Part shown: positions 1 through 8,726 of the stretch, piece by piece
Layout of the letters: each line of letters begins with the position of its first letter
Numbering within the stretch: position 1 is the stretch's first letter
Source: Rhizobiales bacterium CCH10-E5
GTDB taxonomy: Bacteria > Pseudomonadota > Alphaproteobacteria > Rhizobiales > Beijerinckiaceae
Assembly (NCBI GenBank): GCA_001556125.1
Contig: LSIG01000001.1
Location: 1 to 18,869 of the forward strand
Length of the DNA stretch: 18,869 nucleotides
Direction: 5' to 3'
Position numbers and translations under genes: made by a program
Notes under the pieces: generated by a model
Told to the model about the DNA's origin: nothing
Database searches by the model: none
Seen by the model: only the letters and a program-made list of their open reading frames with translations

Positions 1-48
1 CACCCCAGCCCTCCCCCCGCTTGCGGTGGGGAGGGCTGGGGTGGGGGG
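1..48. repeat. GC-rich intergenic palindrome, copy A
   Basis: Bases 1-16 are the exact reverse complement of 28-43, and inside them CCGC (17-20) pairs with GCGG (23-26). The result is a 20-bp hairpin with a TT loop and one bulged T at 27, followed by a G-run (43-48). The window starts inside or at its edge, so it may extend further left. A related copy lies in the opposite orientation at 95-139. I infer a REP-like dispersed palindrome, which could also end transcription of a gene to the left. Confidence 0.75.
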
Positions 49-94
49 CCGCAAAGCCATACCGCAGTCCTGCATCGTCTTGCCGAGCGGCACT

Positions 95-139
95 GCCCCC
101 CATCCCTAACCCTTCCCCACCGCAAGCGGGGGGAAGGGG
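95..139. repeat. GC-rich intergenic palindrome, copy B (inverted)
   Basis: CCCTTCCCC (110-118) pairs with GGGGAAGGG (130-138), and CCGC (120-123) pairs with GCGG (126-129) around an AA loop, with A119 bulged. Read on the minus strand it matches copy A in order: a C-rich arm, GCTTGCGG, a G-rich arm and a trailing G-run. The two copies could also pair with each other across a spacer of about 46 bases. It sits 28 bases before the first gene of the window. Confidence 0.7.
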
Positions 140-166
140 ATCGGTCAGCGCATCCGGAGCCTGCCC

Positions 167-1207
167 ATGACCACCGAACCGATCCTGATCTGGGGCGCCG
201 GCGCGATCGGCGGTACGCTCGGCGCCTACTGGACGCGCGCCGGCATCCCCGTGCTGCTGGTCGACATCGTGCCCGAGCATGTCGAGGCCTGCCGGACGAC
301 GGGGCTTTCGATCACCGGGCTGATCGACAATTTCACGCAGGTCATCCCCGCCGTCACCCCGGCCGAGCTGACCGGCACCTACAAACGCATCGTGCTCGCC
401 GTGAAGGCCGGCGCCACCGACGAGGCGGTCGCCGCGCTCAGCCCCCATCTCGCGCCGGACGGCTATGTGCTCTCTGCCCAGAACGGCCTCAACGAAATCG
501 CCATCGCGGCCGTCGTCGGGGCGGAGCGGACGATGGGCTGCTTCGTCAATTTCGGCGCCGACTGGCACGGGCCGGGCGAGATCCTCTACGGCAATGAGGG
601 CGCCGTCGTCGTCGGCGAAATCGACGGGCAGATCACGCCGCGCGCCATCGAGATGCACAAGCTTCTGCTCGTCTTCGAGCAAAAATCGATCCTGACGACC
701 AATATCTGGGGCTATCTCTGGGGCAAGCTCTCCTATGGCGCGATGCTGTTCGGCACCGCGCTGACGGGCGATTCGATGTCGGCGAACTTCGCCGATCCGG
801 AGCGCCTCGTGGTCTGGCTGGCGCTCGGCCAGGAGGTCGCCGCGGTGGCGGCGGCGCGTGGCGTCAAGACGCTGGGTTTCGGCGAATTCGACCCGATGGT
901 GTTCGCGCCGGGCCAGCCGGAATATCCGCAGATCGAGACGATCGCCTGGCTCGCCGACTACACCTCCAAGACCGCCAAGACCCATTCCGGCATCTGGCGC
1001 GACCTCGCCGTGCGCAAGCGCAAGACCGAGGTCGATCCGCAGATCGGCATCATCGCCGCGCTCGGGCGCGAGGCCGGCGTGCCGACGCCGGCGGTCGAGA
1101 CGCTGGTGACCCTGATCCACGACATCGAGGACGGCCGGCGGCCGCAATCCTTCGAGACCCTGAAAGTGCTGATCGACCGATGCAAATCCGTTTTGACGAC
1201 CGCGTAG
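167..1207 (+). CDS. Ketopantoate reductase (PanE/ApbA) family oxidoreductase
   Basis: A 346-residue NAD(P)-dependent reductase of the 2-dehydropantoate 2-reductase family. The N-terminal Rossmann fold opens with GAGAIG (residues 10-15) after a beta strand. The family's AVKAG segment follows (78-82), then NG at 106-107. In the C-terminal helical domain WGKL (185-188) and the late RKRKTEVD (283-290) match positions conserved in the family. The ATG is preceded by GGAG at 156-159 with a 7-base spacer. It is somewhat longer than classical PanE (about 300 residues), and its overlap with a short-chain dehydrogenase gene suggests a catabolic operon rather than pantothenate synthesis. Many members of this family act on other 2-keto or beta-hydroxy acids, so the substrate is not assigned and I give no symbol. 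Confidence 0.85.
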   Translation: MTTEPILIWGAGAIGGTLGAYWTRAGIPVLLVDIVPEHVEACRTTGLSITGLIDNFTQVIPAVTPAELTGTYKRIVLAVKAGATDEAVAALSPHLAPDGYVLSAQNGLNEIAIAAVVGAERTMGCFVNFGADWHGPGEILYGNEGAVVVGEIDGQITPRAIEMHKLLLVFEQKSILTTNIWGYLWGKLSYGAMLFGTALTGDSMSANFADPERLVVWLALGQEVAAVAAARGVKTLGFGEFDPMVFAPGQPEYPQIETIAWLADYTSKTAKTHSGIWRDLAVRKRKTEVDPQIGIIAALGREAGVPTPAVETLVTLIHDIEDGRRPQSFETLKVLIDRCKSVLTTA

Positions 1208-1935
1208 CCCTCGTCACCGGCGCGGCCCAGGGCATCGGGCGCGCCATCGCCGCCGCCCTGGTCGAGGCCGGCGCCACCGTCCATCTCGCCGACATCGACG
1301 CCGAGGGCGTCGCGGCCACGGCAACCGCGATCGGCGCCGTTCCCCATGCGGTCGATCTCGGCTCGGCCGAGGCGGCGGCCAAGCTCGTCGCCGACATCGT
1401 CGCGCAAAGCGGCCGGCTGGAGCTTCTGGTCCATGCGGCGGGTGGCGTGCGCGGCCAGGTCGGCCGGCCGATCGAGGCGATTTCGGAGGCCGACTGGCGG
1501 GTGATCTTCGCCGCCAATGTCGATTCCGCCTTCTTCCTGGCGCAGGCGGCGGCCCCGGCGATGAAGGCCTCCGGCCATGGCCGGATCGTGACCATCTCCT
1601 CGGGCGCGGGCCTTCGGCCGAGCCTGACCGGCATCCAGGCCTATTCCTCCGCCAAGCATGCGCTGGTCGGGCTGACCAAGCAGCTCGCCTGGGAATTCGG
1701 GCCGCATGGCATCACGGTGAATTCGGTGGCGCCGGGCTTCGTGCGCTCCAACCCCGCGACCGAGCGGCAATGGGAGAGCTACGGGGCCGAAGGCCAGAAG
1801 CGCCTGATCGAGGGCATCCACACCCGCCGCCTCGGCACGCCCGCCGACATCGCAGCCGCCAGCCTGTTCTTCCTCAGCGAGCAGGCCGGCTGGATCACCG
1901 GGCAGGTGCTTTCGGTGGATGGCGGGCGGTCGTAG
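1180..1935 (+). CDS. Short-chain dehydrogenase/reductase (SDR) family oxidoreductase
   Basis: A 251-residue classical SDR. The cofactor loop TGAAQGIG is at residues 13-20, HAAG (the NNAG-type motif) at 85-88, and the catalytic tetrad is N113, S140 or S141, Y155 and K159 (YSSAK). A VAPGF segment (183-187) and a C-terminal ITGQVLSVDGG complete the family pattern. An acidic residue after the second strand (D38, in ADID) suggests NAD(H) preference; this is inference. The ATG lies 28 bases inside the end of the preceding reductase gene in another frame, so the two are probably translationally coupled and may act on the same pathway. The substrate cannot be told from sequence alone; an alcohol or 3-oxoacyl substrate is equally possible. 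Confidence 0.9.
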   Translation: MQIRFDDRVALVTGAAQGIGRAIAAALVEAGATVHLADIDAEGVAATATAIGAVPHAVDLGSAEAAAKLVADIVAQSGRLELLVHAAGGVRGQVGRPIEAISEADWRVIFAANVDSAFFLAQAAAPAMKASGHGRIVTISSGAGLRPSLTGIQAYSSAKHALVGLTKQLAWEFGPHGITVNSVAPGFVRSNPATERQWESYGAEGQKRLIEGIHTRRLGTPADIAAASLFFLSEQAGWITGQVLSVDGGRS

Positions 1936-2090
1936 AACGGACTGCCCTCAAAGGTAGCAATCCCCACACCAAGCCCAATGTGCTAGTGATGTCTTAGATG
2001 AGGCCGATGGACAGCCAGTGCGACCATAGCTGTCAAAAGTCGAAGCAGCTGCTTGCAGGCGGTTTGTCCAGCACCGCCCCTGGACCTCGC

Positions 2091-2258
2091 ATGTCGGCGC
2101 CCCCGGCAACATGGCTGCGGAAGCTGAAGAAGCTGCGGGACAAGCAGCAGCAGGCTGCAGAACGGGAATTGTATCAGCGTGTGGACGACCTGCGGCGGCA
2201 AATTGCTGTCATGGAGAATCTAGCACGCGCGAGGGGCTGGGCGATCGCACGTGGGTGA
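2091..2258 (+). CDS. Small basic helical protein, unknown function
   Basis: A 55-residue open frame rich in Lys, Arg, Gln and Leu. Residues about 8-45 (WLRKLKKLRD through MENLARARGW) look like one long amphipathic helix or coiled coil. No family was recognised. The frame is open back to an ATG at 1998 (86 residues), but the extra N-terminal part is rich in Cys, Ser and Gly and looks non-coding, so the inner ATG at 2091 is preferred. No clear ribosome binding site precedes either start. It may be a genuine small protein or a chance frame in the gap between the SDR gene and nadE; the helical composition is the only support. Confidence 0.35.
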   Translation: MSAPPATWLRKLKKLRDKQQQAAERELYQRVDDLRRQIAVMENLARARGWAIARG

Positions 2259-2282
2259 CGCCACGGCTGAGCGGCTTCGACA

Positions 2283-2301
2283 CACCATCATTTTTTTGGT
2301 G
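2283..2301. terminator. Possible weak bidirectional terminator hairpin
   Basis: CACCA (2283-2287) pairs with TGGTG (2297-2301) around a 9-base loop containing a T-run. It lies between the converging small ORF and nadE. The stem is short and the T-run is in the loop rather than after the stem, so this is weak. Confidence 0.2.
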
Positions 2302-2336
2302 CACTAATGTGACCGCACGGGCCGCACTCTCGCTGG

Positions 2337-4373
<2,037 letters not shown>

Positions 4374-4430
4374 GCTGGGAAAGGTCTCTGCCGCCCCGTG
4401 ACGCCGCGGCGGATGACCGGGCCTTAGCCT

Positions 4431-4460
4431 CTTATCGCGCAGGCGGCACCGGCCGGGCAA
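4431..4460 (-). promoter_or_regulatory. Candidate promoter for nadE
   Basis: On the minus strand TTGCCC (4460-4455) and GATAAG (4436-4431) are separated by 18 bases, and the -10 box ends 57 bases before the nadE ATG. This is a fair match to a sigma-70-type promoter, found by eye only. Confidence 0.3.
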
Positions 4461-4514
4461 GGGCGGGAGCGAATTGCGTCCGTGCGCACGGCACGGGGGC
4501 GAGCGCGGCGCCGA

Positions 4515-4544
4515 TTGCCGTCCCGCGCCGGAACGGTCTATGGC
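4515..4544 (+). promoter_or_regulatory. Candidate promoter for the glycosyltransferase gene
   Basis: TTGCCG (4515-4520), 18 bases, then TATGGC (4539-4544), ending 26 bases before the GTG start at 4571. The same layout recurs ahead of manB (5525-5554). Match is modest and found by eye. Confidence 0.25.
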
Positions 4545-4570
4545 GTAGCGCTCTCGGCGAGGATAGCAAC

Positions 4571-5479
4571 GTGACGACAGGACCCGACGGGCGGAGGCAG
4601 GGCGCGCGAGCCTGTGCGGCAGTTGTGCTGTACCAGCCCGATCCCGCCCTGCTCGCACGACAGGCGCAGGGATTGCGTGGCGTGCCCTTCTTCGCCTTCG
4701 CGAACGGCCCGGTGGACGAGGCCACGATCGCGGCACTGGCGACGACCGATCTGCGTCTGATCCGGAGCCCGACCAATCTCGGCCTCGGCCACGGCCTGAA
4801 CGCCGTGATGGAGGCCGCAGCGCGGGACGGCTTCAACCATGTCATGCTGCTGGACCAGGACAGCGAACCCCCGCCGGGGCTGCTCGACGTCCTGGCGCAG
4901 CGGTCTGTCAGGCTTCAGGCAGAGGGCCGACGCGTCGGTGTGCTGGCGCCGCGGCTCGTGCCGCCGGCCGACGGATTCTACAAGCCGATCCGCTACGAAT
5001 GGCGGGGCGAGCCCGATGCGGACGGTCTCGCCGCCGTCGATTTCGCGCCGACCTCCGCCTCGCTGGTGAACATGGCCGCCTATGCCGAGATCGGCGCCTT
5101 CCGCGACGATTTCTTCATCGCTGGCATCGATGTCGAGTGGGGCTTCCGCGCCTGGCATCGCGGCTGGGGCTCCTATGTCGCGACAGATTTGGAGGTGCCG
5201 CATCGCTGGGGTGAGGCGGTGAGCCAGGAGGATCTTGGCAAGCCGCAGATCCTGCGCCACAGCCGCATCCGCAACTACTACTATGCCCGCAACGTCGTTG
5301 CTGTCGCGAAGCTCCGCCATGTCCCGTGGCGGTGGCGGATCAAGTCCTGCGCCGGGCTGGCAGCCCAGATCGGATTGCTGGGGCTGAGAGGCGAGCCGGG
5401 CTCGCTGCACCCCATCCGTGCCGGGCTGAGCGACGGGCTGCGCAGCCGGTTAGGAGCGGCTCCGCAAGGCTCTTTTTGA
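4571..5479 (+). CDS. Family 2 glycosyltransferase, rhamnosyltransferase-like
   Basis: A 302-residue GT-A fold glycosyltransferase, cytoplasmic and probably membrane-associated, that would add a sugar from a nucleotide donor to the growing polysaccharide. An N-terminal VVLYQPD strand (18-24) is followed by NLGLGHGLN (69-77) and the metal/nucleotide-binding LDQDS (94-98). The acceptor-side acidic motif DVEWGFRAW (187-195) and an [12 protein letters not shown] segment (230-241) are features I associate with O-antigen rhamnosyltransferases of this subfamily. The GTG start is supported by GCGAGGA (4557-4563), 7 bases upstream. It heads the block that continues with manB and manC. Donor is inferred to be GDP-D-rhamnose or GDP-mannose from the neighbours; dTDP-L-rhamnose genes are not in the window. 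Confidence 0.85.
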   Translation: MTTGPDGRRQGARACAAVVLYQPDPALLARQAQGLRGVPFFAFANGPVDEATIAALATTDLRLIRSPTNLGLGHGLNAVMEAAARDGFNHVMLLDQDSEPPPGLLDVLAQRSVRLQAEGRRVGVLAPRLVPPADGFYKPIRYEWRGEPDADGLAAVDFAPTSASLVNMAAYAEIGAFRDDFFIAGIDVEWGFRAWHRGWGSYVATDLEVPHRWGEAVSQEDLGKPQILRHSRIRNYYYARNVVAVAKLRHVPWRWRIKSCAGLAAQIGLLGLRGEPGSLHPIRAGLSDGLRSRLGAAPQGSF

Positions 5480-5524
5480 AGCTGCGGCCGTTCTCCCTCT
5501 GGGATCTGAACAGGCGGCCACCCG

Positions 5525-5554
5525 TTGCCTTAGGACGATGCATCGGCCTATGGA
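5525..5554 (+). promoter_or_regulatory. Candidate promoter for manB
   Basis: TTGCCT (5525-5530), 18 bases, then TATGGA (5549-5554), in the 161-base gap before manB. It copies the layout seen at 4515-4544. Weak, by eye. Confidence 0.25.
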
Positions 5555-5640
5555 GGTCCGCTCCGGACGCTGGCGGAGGCGACCCCTTGCTCCGGCACCC
5601 GCATCATCTTGACGTGAATCATGGACAGGCGGCCCCTGAG

Positions 5641-7062
5641 ATGACCAGCCTCAAATTCGGAACCTCCGGCCTGCGCGGGCTCGTCAGCGAACTCGTGGGC
5701 CTGCCCGCCTACAGCCATGTCCGCGCCTTCTGCAGCATGATCGCCGAGGACGGGGCCGCCGGGCCCTCCGGTGAAGTCCTGATCGGGCGTGATCTGCGCT
5801 CATCGAGCCCGCTGATCGCCGAGCAATGCGCCCGCGCCATCGCAGATGCCGGCCTCGTGCCGGTCGATTGCGGCGAGATCCCCACGCCCGCGCTCGCGCT
5901 CGCGGCCCTGCAGCTGGGCGCGCCGGCGATCATGGTGACGGGAAGCCACATCCCCGATGATCGCAACGGCCTCAAATTCTATCGCAGCGAGGGCGAAATC
6001 GACAAAGCCGACGAGGGCCGCATCCTCGCCTGGCATGCACAGCTCGGGCTGACGGAGGTTCCCTCCGAACCCGCGGCGCCGCGTCGATGGGATGCTCTCG
6101 CGGCCTATCGGGAGCGCTATGTCGGCTTCTTCGGCCCCGATGCCCTGAGCGGCGCGACGGTCGGCGTCTATCAGCACTCCTCCGTCGGCCGCGACGTCAT
6201 CTGCGATGTGCTGACGGCGCTGGGGGCTCGCCCGGTCCCGCTCGGGCGGGCGGAGCGCTTCATTCCCGTCGATACCGAGGCGCTGCGCCCGGAAGACATC
6301 GAGCTCGCGGCCGGATGGGCTGGCAGCCAGAGGCTGGATGCCATCGTCTCCACCGATGGCGATGCGGACCGGCCTCTGGTGGCCGGCGAGGCGGGGCGTT
6401 TCCTGCGCGGCGACCTCGTGGGCGCGCTGACTGCCGCCTTTCTGGGCGCCGATGCGATCGTCACCCCCGTGACGTCCAACTCGGCCCTCGAACGTCCGGG
6501 GCTGTTCGAGCGGGTCGTGCGGACGCGGGTCGGATCGCCCTACGTCATCGCCGGCATGGCGGAGGCGACCGCCGAGGGAGCCCGGCTGGTCATCGGTTTT
6601 GAAGCCAATGGCGGCGTGCTGCTGGGCTCCGACATCGACCGCGACGGGCGCCGTCTCGCTGCTCTTCCGACCCGGGACGCGCTGCTGCCGATTGTTGCTA
6701 CCCTGACGGCCGCCGCGCGCGCCGGGCAACCACTGAGTCGGCTCGCTGCCGGGCAGGCTTTCGCCATCGCCCTCTCCAACCGCCTCCAGGAGGTGCCGCA
6801 GGCGAAGACCGCGATGCTGATCGAGAGGCTCGACGCGGAAGACCCGGCCTATCGCGATGCGACTTTCGCGGGTCACGGCGGCGTAGCGGCCCGCGATCGC
6901 CGCGACGGTCTGCGGCTAACGCTCGGCGACGGGACGACCGTCCATTTCAGGGCGTCGGGCAATGCGCCGGAACTGCGCGTCTATGTCGAGGCGCCCACGG
7001 AGGAGGCCGCCGAGGCCCTGCTTGCGGAGGGGCTGGAGATCGCGCGACGGGCAACGGCCTGA
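5641..7062 (+). CDS. manB: Phosphomannomutase (alpha-D-phosphohexomutase family)
   Basis: A 473-residue cytoplasmic enzyme interconverting mannose-6-phosphate and mannose-1-phosphate, the second step to GDP-mannose. The N-terminus FGTSGLRG (6-13) is the usual phosphohexomutase opening. The phosphoserine loop is TGSHIPDDRNG (100-110), with S102 as the presumed catalytic serine. The metal loop is DGDADR (239-244), the sugar-specificity loop is GFEANGG (319-325), and the C-terminal phosphate-binding loop is RASGNAPELR (437-446). All four domains are present and the length is normal. The open frame extends 105 codons upstream, but homology begins at the ATG at 5641; an in-frame GTG at 5614 is an alternative. 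The neighbour manC supports phosphomannomutase over phosphoglucomutase, although dual activity is common in the family. Confidence 0.9.
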   Translation: MTSLKFGTSGLRGLVSELVGLPAYSHVRAFCSMIAEDGAAGPSGEVLIGRDLRSSSPLIAEQCARAIADAGLVPVDCGEIPTPALALAALQLGAPAIMVTGSHIPDDRNGLKFYRSEGEIDKADEGRILAWHAQLGLTEVPSEPAAPRRWDALAAYRERYVGFFGPDALSGATVGVYQHSSVGRDVICDVLTALGARPVPLGRAERFIPVDTEALRPEDIELAAGWAGSQRLDAIVSTDGDADRPLVAGEAGRFLRGDLVGALTAAFLGADAIVTPVTSNSALERPGLFERVVRTRVGSPYVIAGMAEATAEGARLVIGFEANGGVLLGSDIDRDGRRLAALPTRDALLPIVATLTAAARAGQPLSRLAAGQAFAIALSNRLQEVPQAKTAMLIERLDAEDPAYRDATFAGHGGVAARDRRDGLRLTLGDGTTVHFRASGNAPELRVYVEAPTEEAAEALLAEGLEIARRATA

Positions 7063-7153
7063 CGCCGGAATTGACAGCGCGTCGGCCGCCCGGTCCACGG
7101 CGCGCGGCACCCGCCAGCGGCATGACACGCGCACGCCGTCATGCGGTTGCCCG

Positions 7154-7181
7154 TTGACGCAGCGTTGTTCTTCACTAAGCA
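7154..7181 (+). promoter_or_regulatory. Candidate promoter for manC
   Basis: TTGACG (7154-7159), 16 bases, then TAAGCA (7176-7181), ending 40 bases before the manC ATG. The -35 box is good and the -10 box is poor. The 159-base gap between manB and manC leaves room for a separate promoter. Confidence 0.25.
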
Positions 7182-7221
7182 GACAGCCTTAGAGCGTCCA
7201 CCACCAAGGATCCCGTCGCCG

Positions 7222-8637
7222 ATGCCCACAAAGATCATCCCCGTCATCATGTGCGGCGGCGCCGGCACGAGGCTCTGGCCCGTCTCGCGCGATACGATGC
7301 CCAAACAGTTCATCGCCCTGCTCGGCCATGAATCCTCATTTCAGCGAACTATGCGCCTCGTTGCTGAGCCATCGGTGTTCGCTCAGCCTATCGTCATCAC
7401 CAATGCCGACTACCGCTTCACCGTCCAGGAACAGCTTCAGGCGATCGGCGTGACGGCGCACATCGTTCTTGAACCGGCGCGGCGGGACTCAGGGGCCGCG
7501 GTCGCCACGGCCACGGAGCTCGCGCTGGCCCAAGATGAAAACGCCGTGGTCGGCGTGTTCGCGGCGGATCATGTCGTCCAGGACGGTGCGCTCTTCGTCG
7601 AAACCTGCCGCCGGGCGGGCTTGGTCGCCAGCCAAGGGCATATCGTGACCATCGGCATTCCGCCGACATTTCCGGCCACCGGCTACGGCTATATCCGGCC
7701 GGGCGACGCCATCGATGACGACGGCGCCCGGCGCGTCTCCGCCTTCGTAGAAAAGCCGGATGCCGCGCGCGCGACCCAGTACCTCCTCGACGGCTACATG
7801 TGGAATTCTGGGAACTTCATCTTCGACGCGGCGACGATGCGCGGCGAGCTCGAAGCTTTTGAGCCCGACATTCTCGCACCGGTCGCCGATGCGGTGGCTC
7901 ATGCCACGCGTGACCTCGATTTCCTGCTTCTCGACGCGAAAGCCTTCGCCGGGGCGAAGAAGATTTCGATCGACTACGCCGTGATGGAGCGGACGCAGAG
8001 GGCCGCCGTCGTTTCCGGCCATTTCGGCTGGTCTGATGTCGGCGGCTGGGCCGCCGTCTGGGACCTCTCGGACAAGGACGGCGAGGGCAATGCGATCACC
8101 GGCCGTGGCTATGTCATCGAGGGCAAGGACAACCTGATCCGCTCGGACGAGGCCGTCGTCGGCGTGATCGGTCTCGACGACATCGCCGTGATCTCGACGC
8201 GCGACGCGGTGCTGGTGACCAGCAAGGCGTGGGCCGACAAGGTCAAGGACATGGTCGCGCTGATCACTGCCAACGGGGAGTCCGAAGCTGGCGCCCATCG
8301 TGAAATCCAGCGTCCCTGGGGCAAATATCTCTCGATCGATCTCGGCGAGCGCCATCAGGTCAAGCGCATCACGGTCAAGCCCGGCGGTGTGCTCTCGCTC
8401 CAGAAGCATTTCCACCGCGCCGAACATTGGGTGGTCGTGCGCGGCACAGCGGAGGTGACGCGCAACGACGAGACGCACGTGATCCACGAAAACGAGTCGA
8501 TCTATCTCCCGATCGGTTGCGTCCATCGCATGGCCAACCCGGGCAAGATCCCGCTCGAACTGATCGAGGTCCAGGTCGGATCCTATCTCGGCGAAGACGA
8601 CATCGTTCGCATCGAGGATATCTATCGGCGCTCCTGA
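7222..8637 (+). CDS. manC: Bifunctional mannose-6-P isomerase / mannose-1-P guanylyltransferase
   Basis: A 471-residue type II enzyme with two activities. The N-terminal nucleotidyltransferase (about 1-345) carries the signature GGAGTRLWPVSR (12-23), followed by PKQF, FVEKP (175-179) and a conserved WNSG (194-197); it makes GDP-mannose from mannose-1-P and GTP. The C-terminal cupin domain (about 360-471) has RPWGKY (364-369) and the metal-binding QKHFHRAEHW (394-403), the mark of type II phosphomannose isomerase, which converts fructose-6-P to mannose-6-P. Length is typical of the family. The ATG at 7222 is chosen because homology starts at MPTKIIPVIM and AAGGA lies 11 bases upstream (7206-7210); an upstream in-frame ATG at 7141 is unlikely. 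Also known as cpsB or wbpW in other O-antigen loci. Confidence 0.95.
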   Translation: MPTKIIPVIMCGGAGTRLWPVSRDTMPKQFIALLGHESSFQRTMRLVAEPSVFAQPIVITNADYRFTVQEQLQAIGVTAHIVLEPARRDSGAAVATATELALAQDENAVVGVFAADHVVQDGALFVETCRRAGLVASQGHIVTIGIPPTFPATGYGYIRPGDAIDDDGARRVSAFVEKPDAARATQYLLDGYMWNSGNFIFDAATMRGELEAFEPDILAPVADAVAHATRDLDFLLLDAKAFAGAKKISIDYAVMERTQRAAVVSGHFGWSDVGGWAAVWDLSDKDGEGNAITGRGYVIEGKDNLIRSDEAVVGVIGLDDIAVISTRDAVLVTSKAWADKVKDMVALITANGESEAGAHREIQRPWGKYLSIDLGERHQVKRITVKPGGVLSLQKHFHRAEHWVVVRGTAEVTRNDETHVIHENESIYLPIGCVHRMANPGKIPLELIEVQVGSYLGEDDIVRIEDIYRRS

Positions 8638-8646
8638 GGCGCCGGC

Positions 8647-8661
8647 GCAGCATCGCGCTGC
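8647..8661. terminator. Possible hairpin between converging genes
   Basis: GCAGC (8647-8651) pairs with GCTGC (8657-8661) around a 5-base loop, 9 bases after the manC stop and before the end of the opposing membrane-protein gene. It is followed by a pyrimidine-rich run but no clean T-run. Weak. Confidence 0.2.
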
Positions 8662-8726
8662 CCCCTCTTCGCTTCTGCTCGTTTGGTCGCCCCAGGATTG
8701 CGGCTGGCCGCGACCCTGGCCGGCGG

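Noticed and set aside
958..1821. Long minus-strand open frame opposite the two oxidoreductase genes
   Set aside because: It is a high-GC shadow frame; it runs antisense to two clear genes and its translation is low-complexity Arg/Ala/Gly/Asp without family motifs.
4480..4491. 12-base palindrome CCGTGCGCACGG in the nadE/GT2 gap
   Set aside because: Short perfect palindromes of G and C are expected by chance in DNA this GC-rich, and nothing else supports a site.
4374..4736. N-terminal extension of NadE by 121 residues
   Set aside because: The extension is Arg/Pro-rich, has no similarity to NadE, and would leave no promoter; the enzyme's normal N-terminus is at MSFQN.
4538..5410. 290-codon minus-strand open frame opposite the GT2 gene
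   Set aside because: The plus-strand frame has GT2 motifs and a good ribosome binding site; the antisense translation has no recognisable domain.
5800..6876. 358-codon minus-strand open frame opposite manB
   Set aside because: It lies wholly antisense to a fully conserved phosphomannomutase and has the Asp/Arg/Gly/His bias of shadow frames.
7489..8526. 345-codon minus-strand open frame opposite manC
   Set aside because: Antisense to a fully conserved ManC; no motifs.
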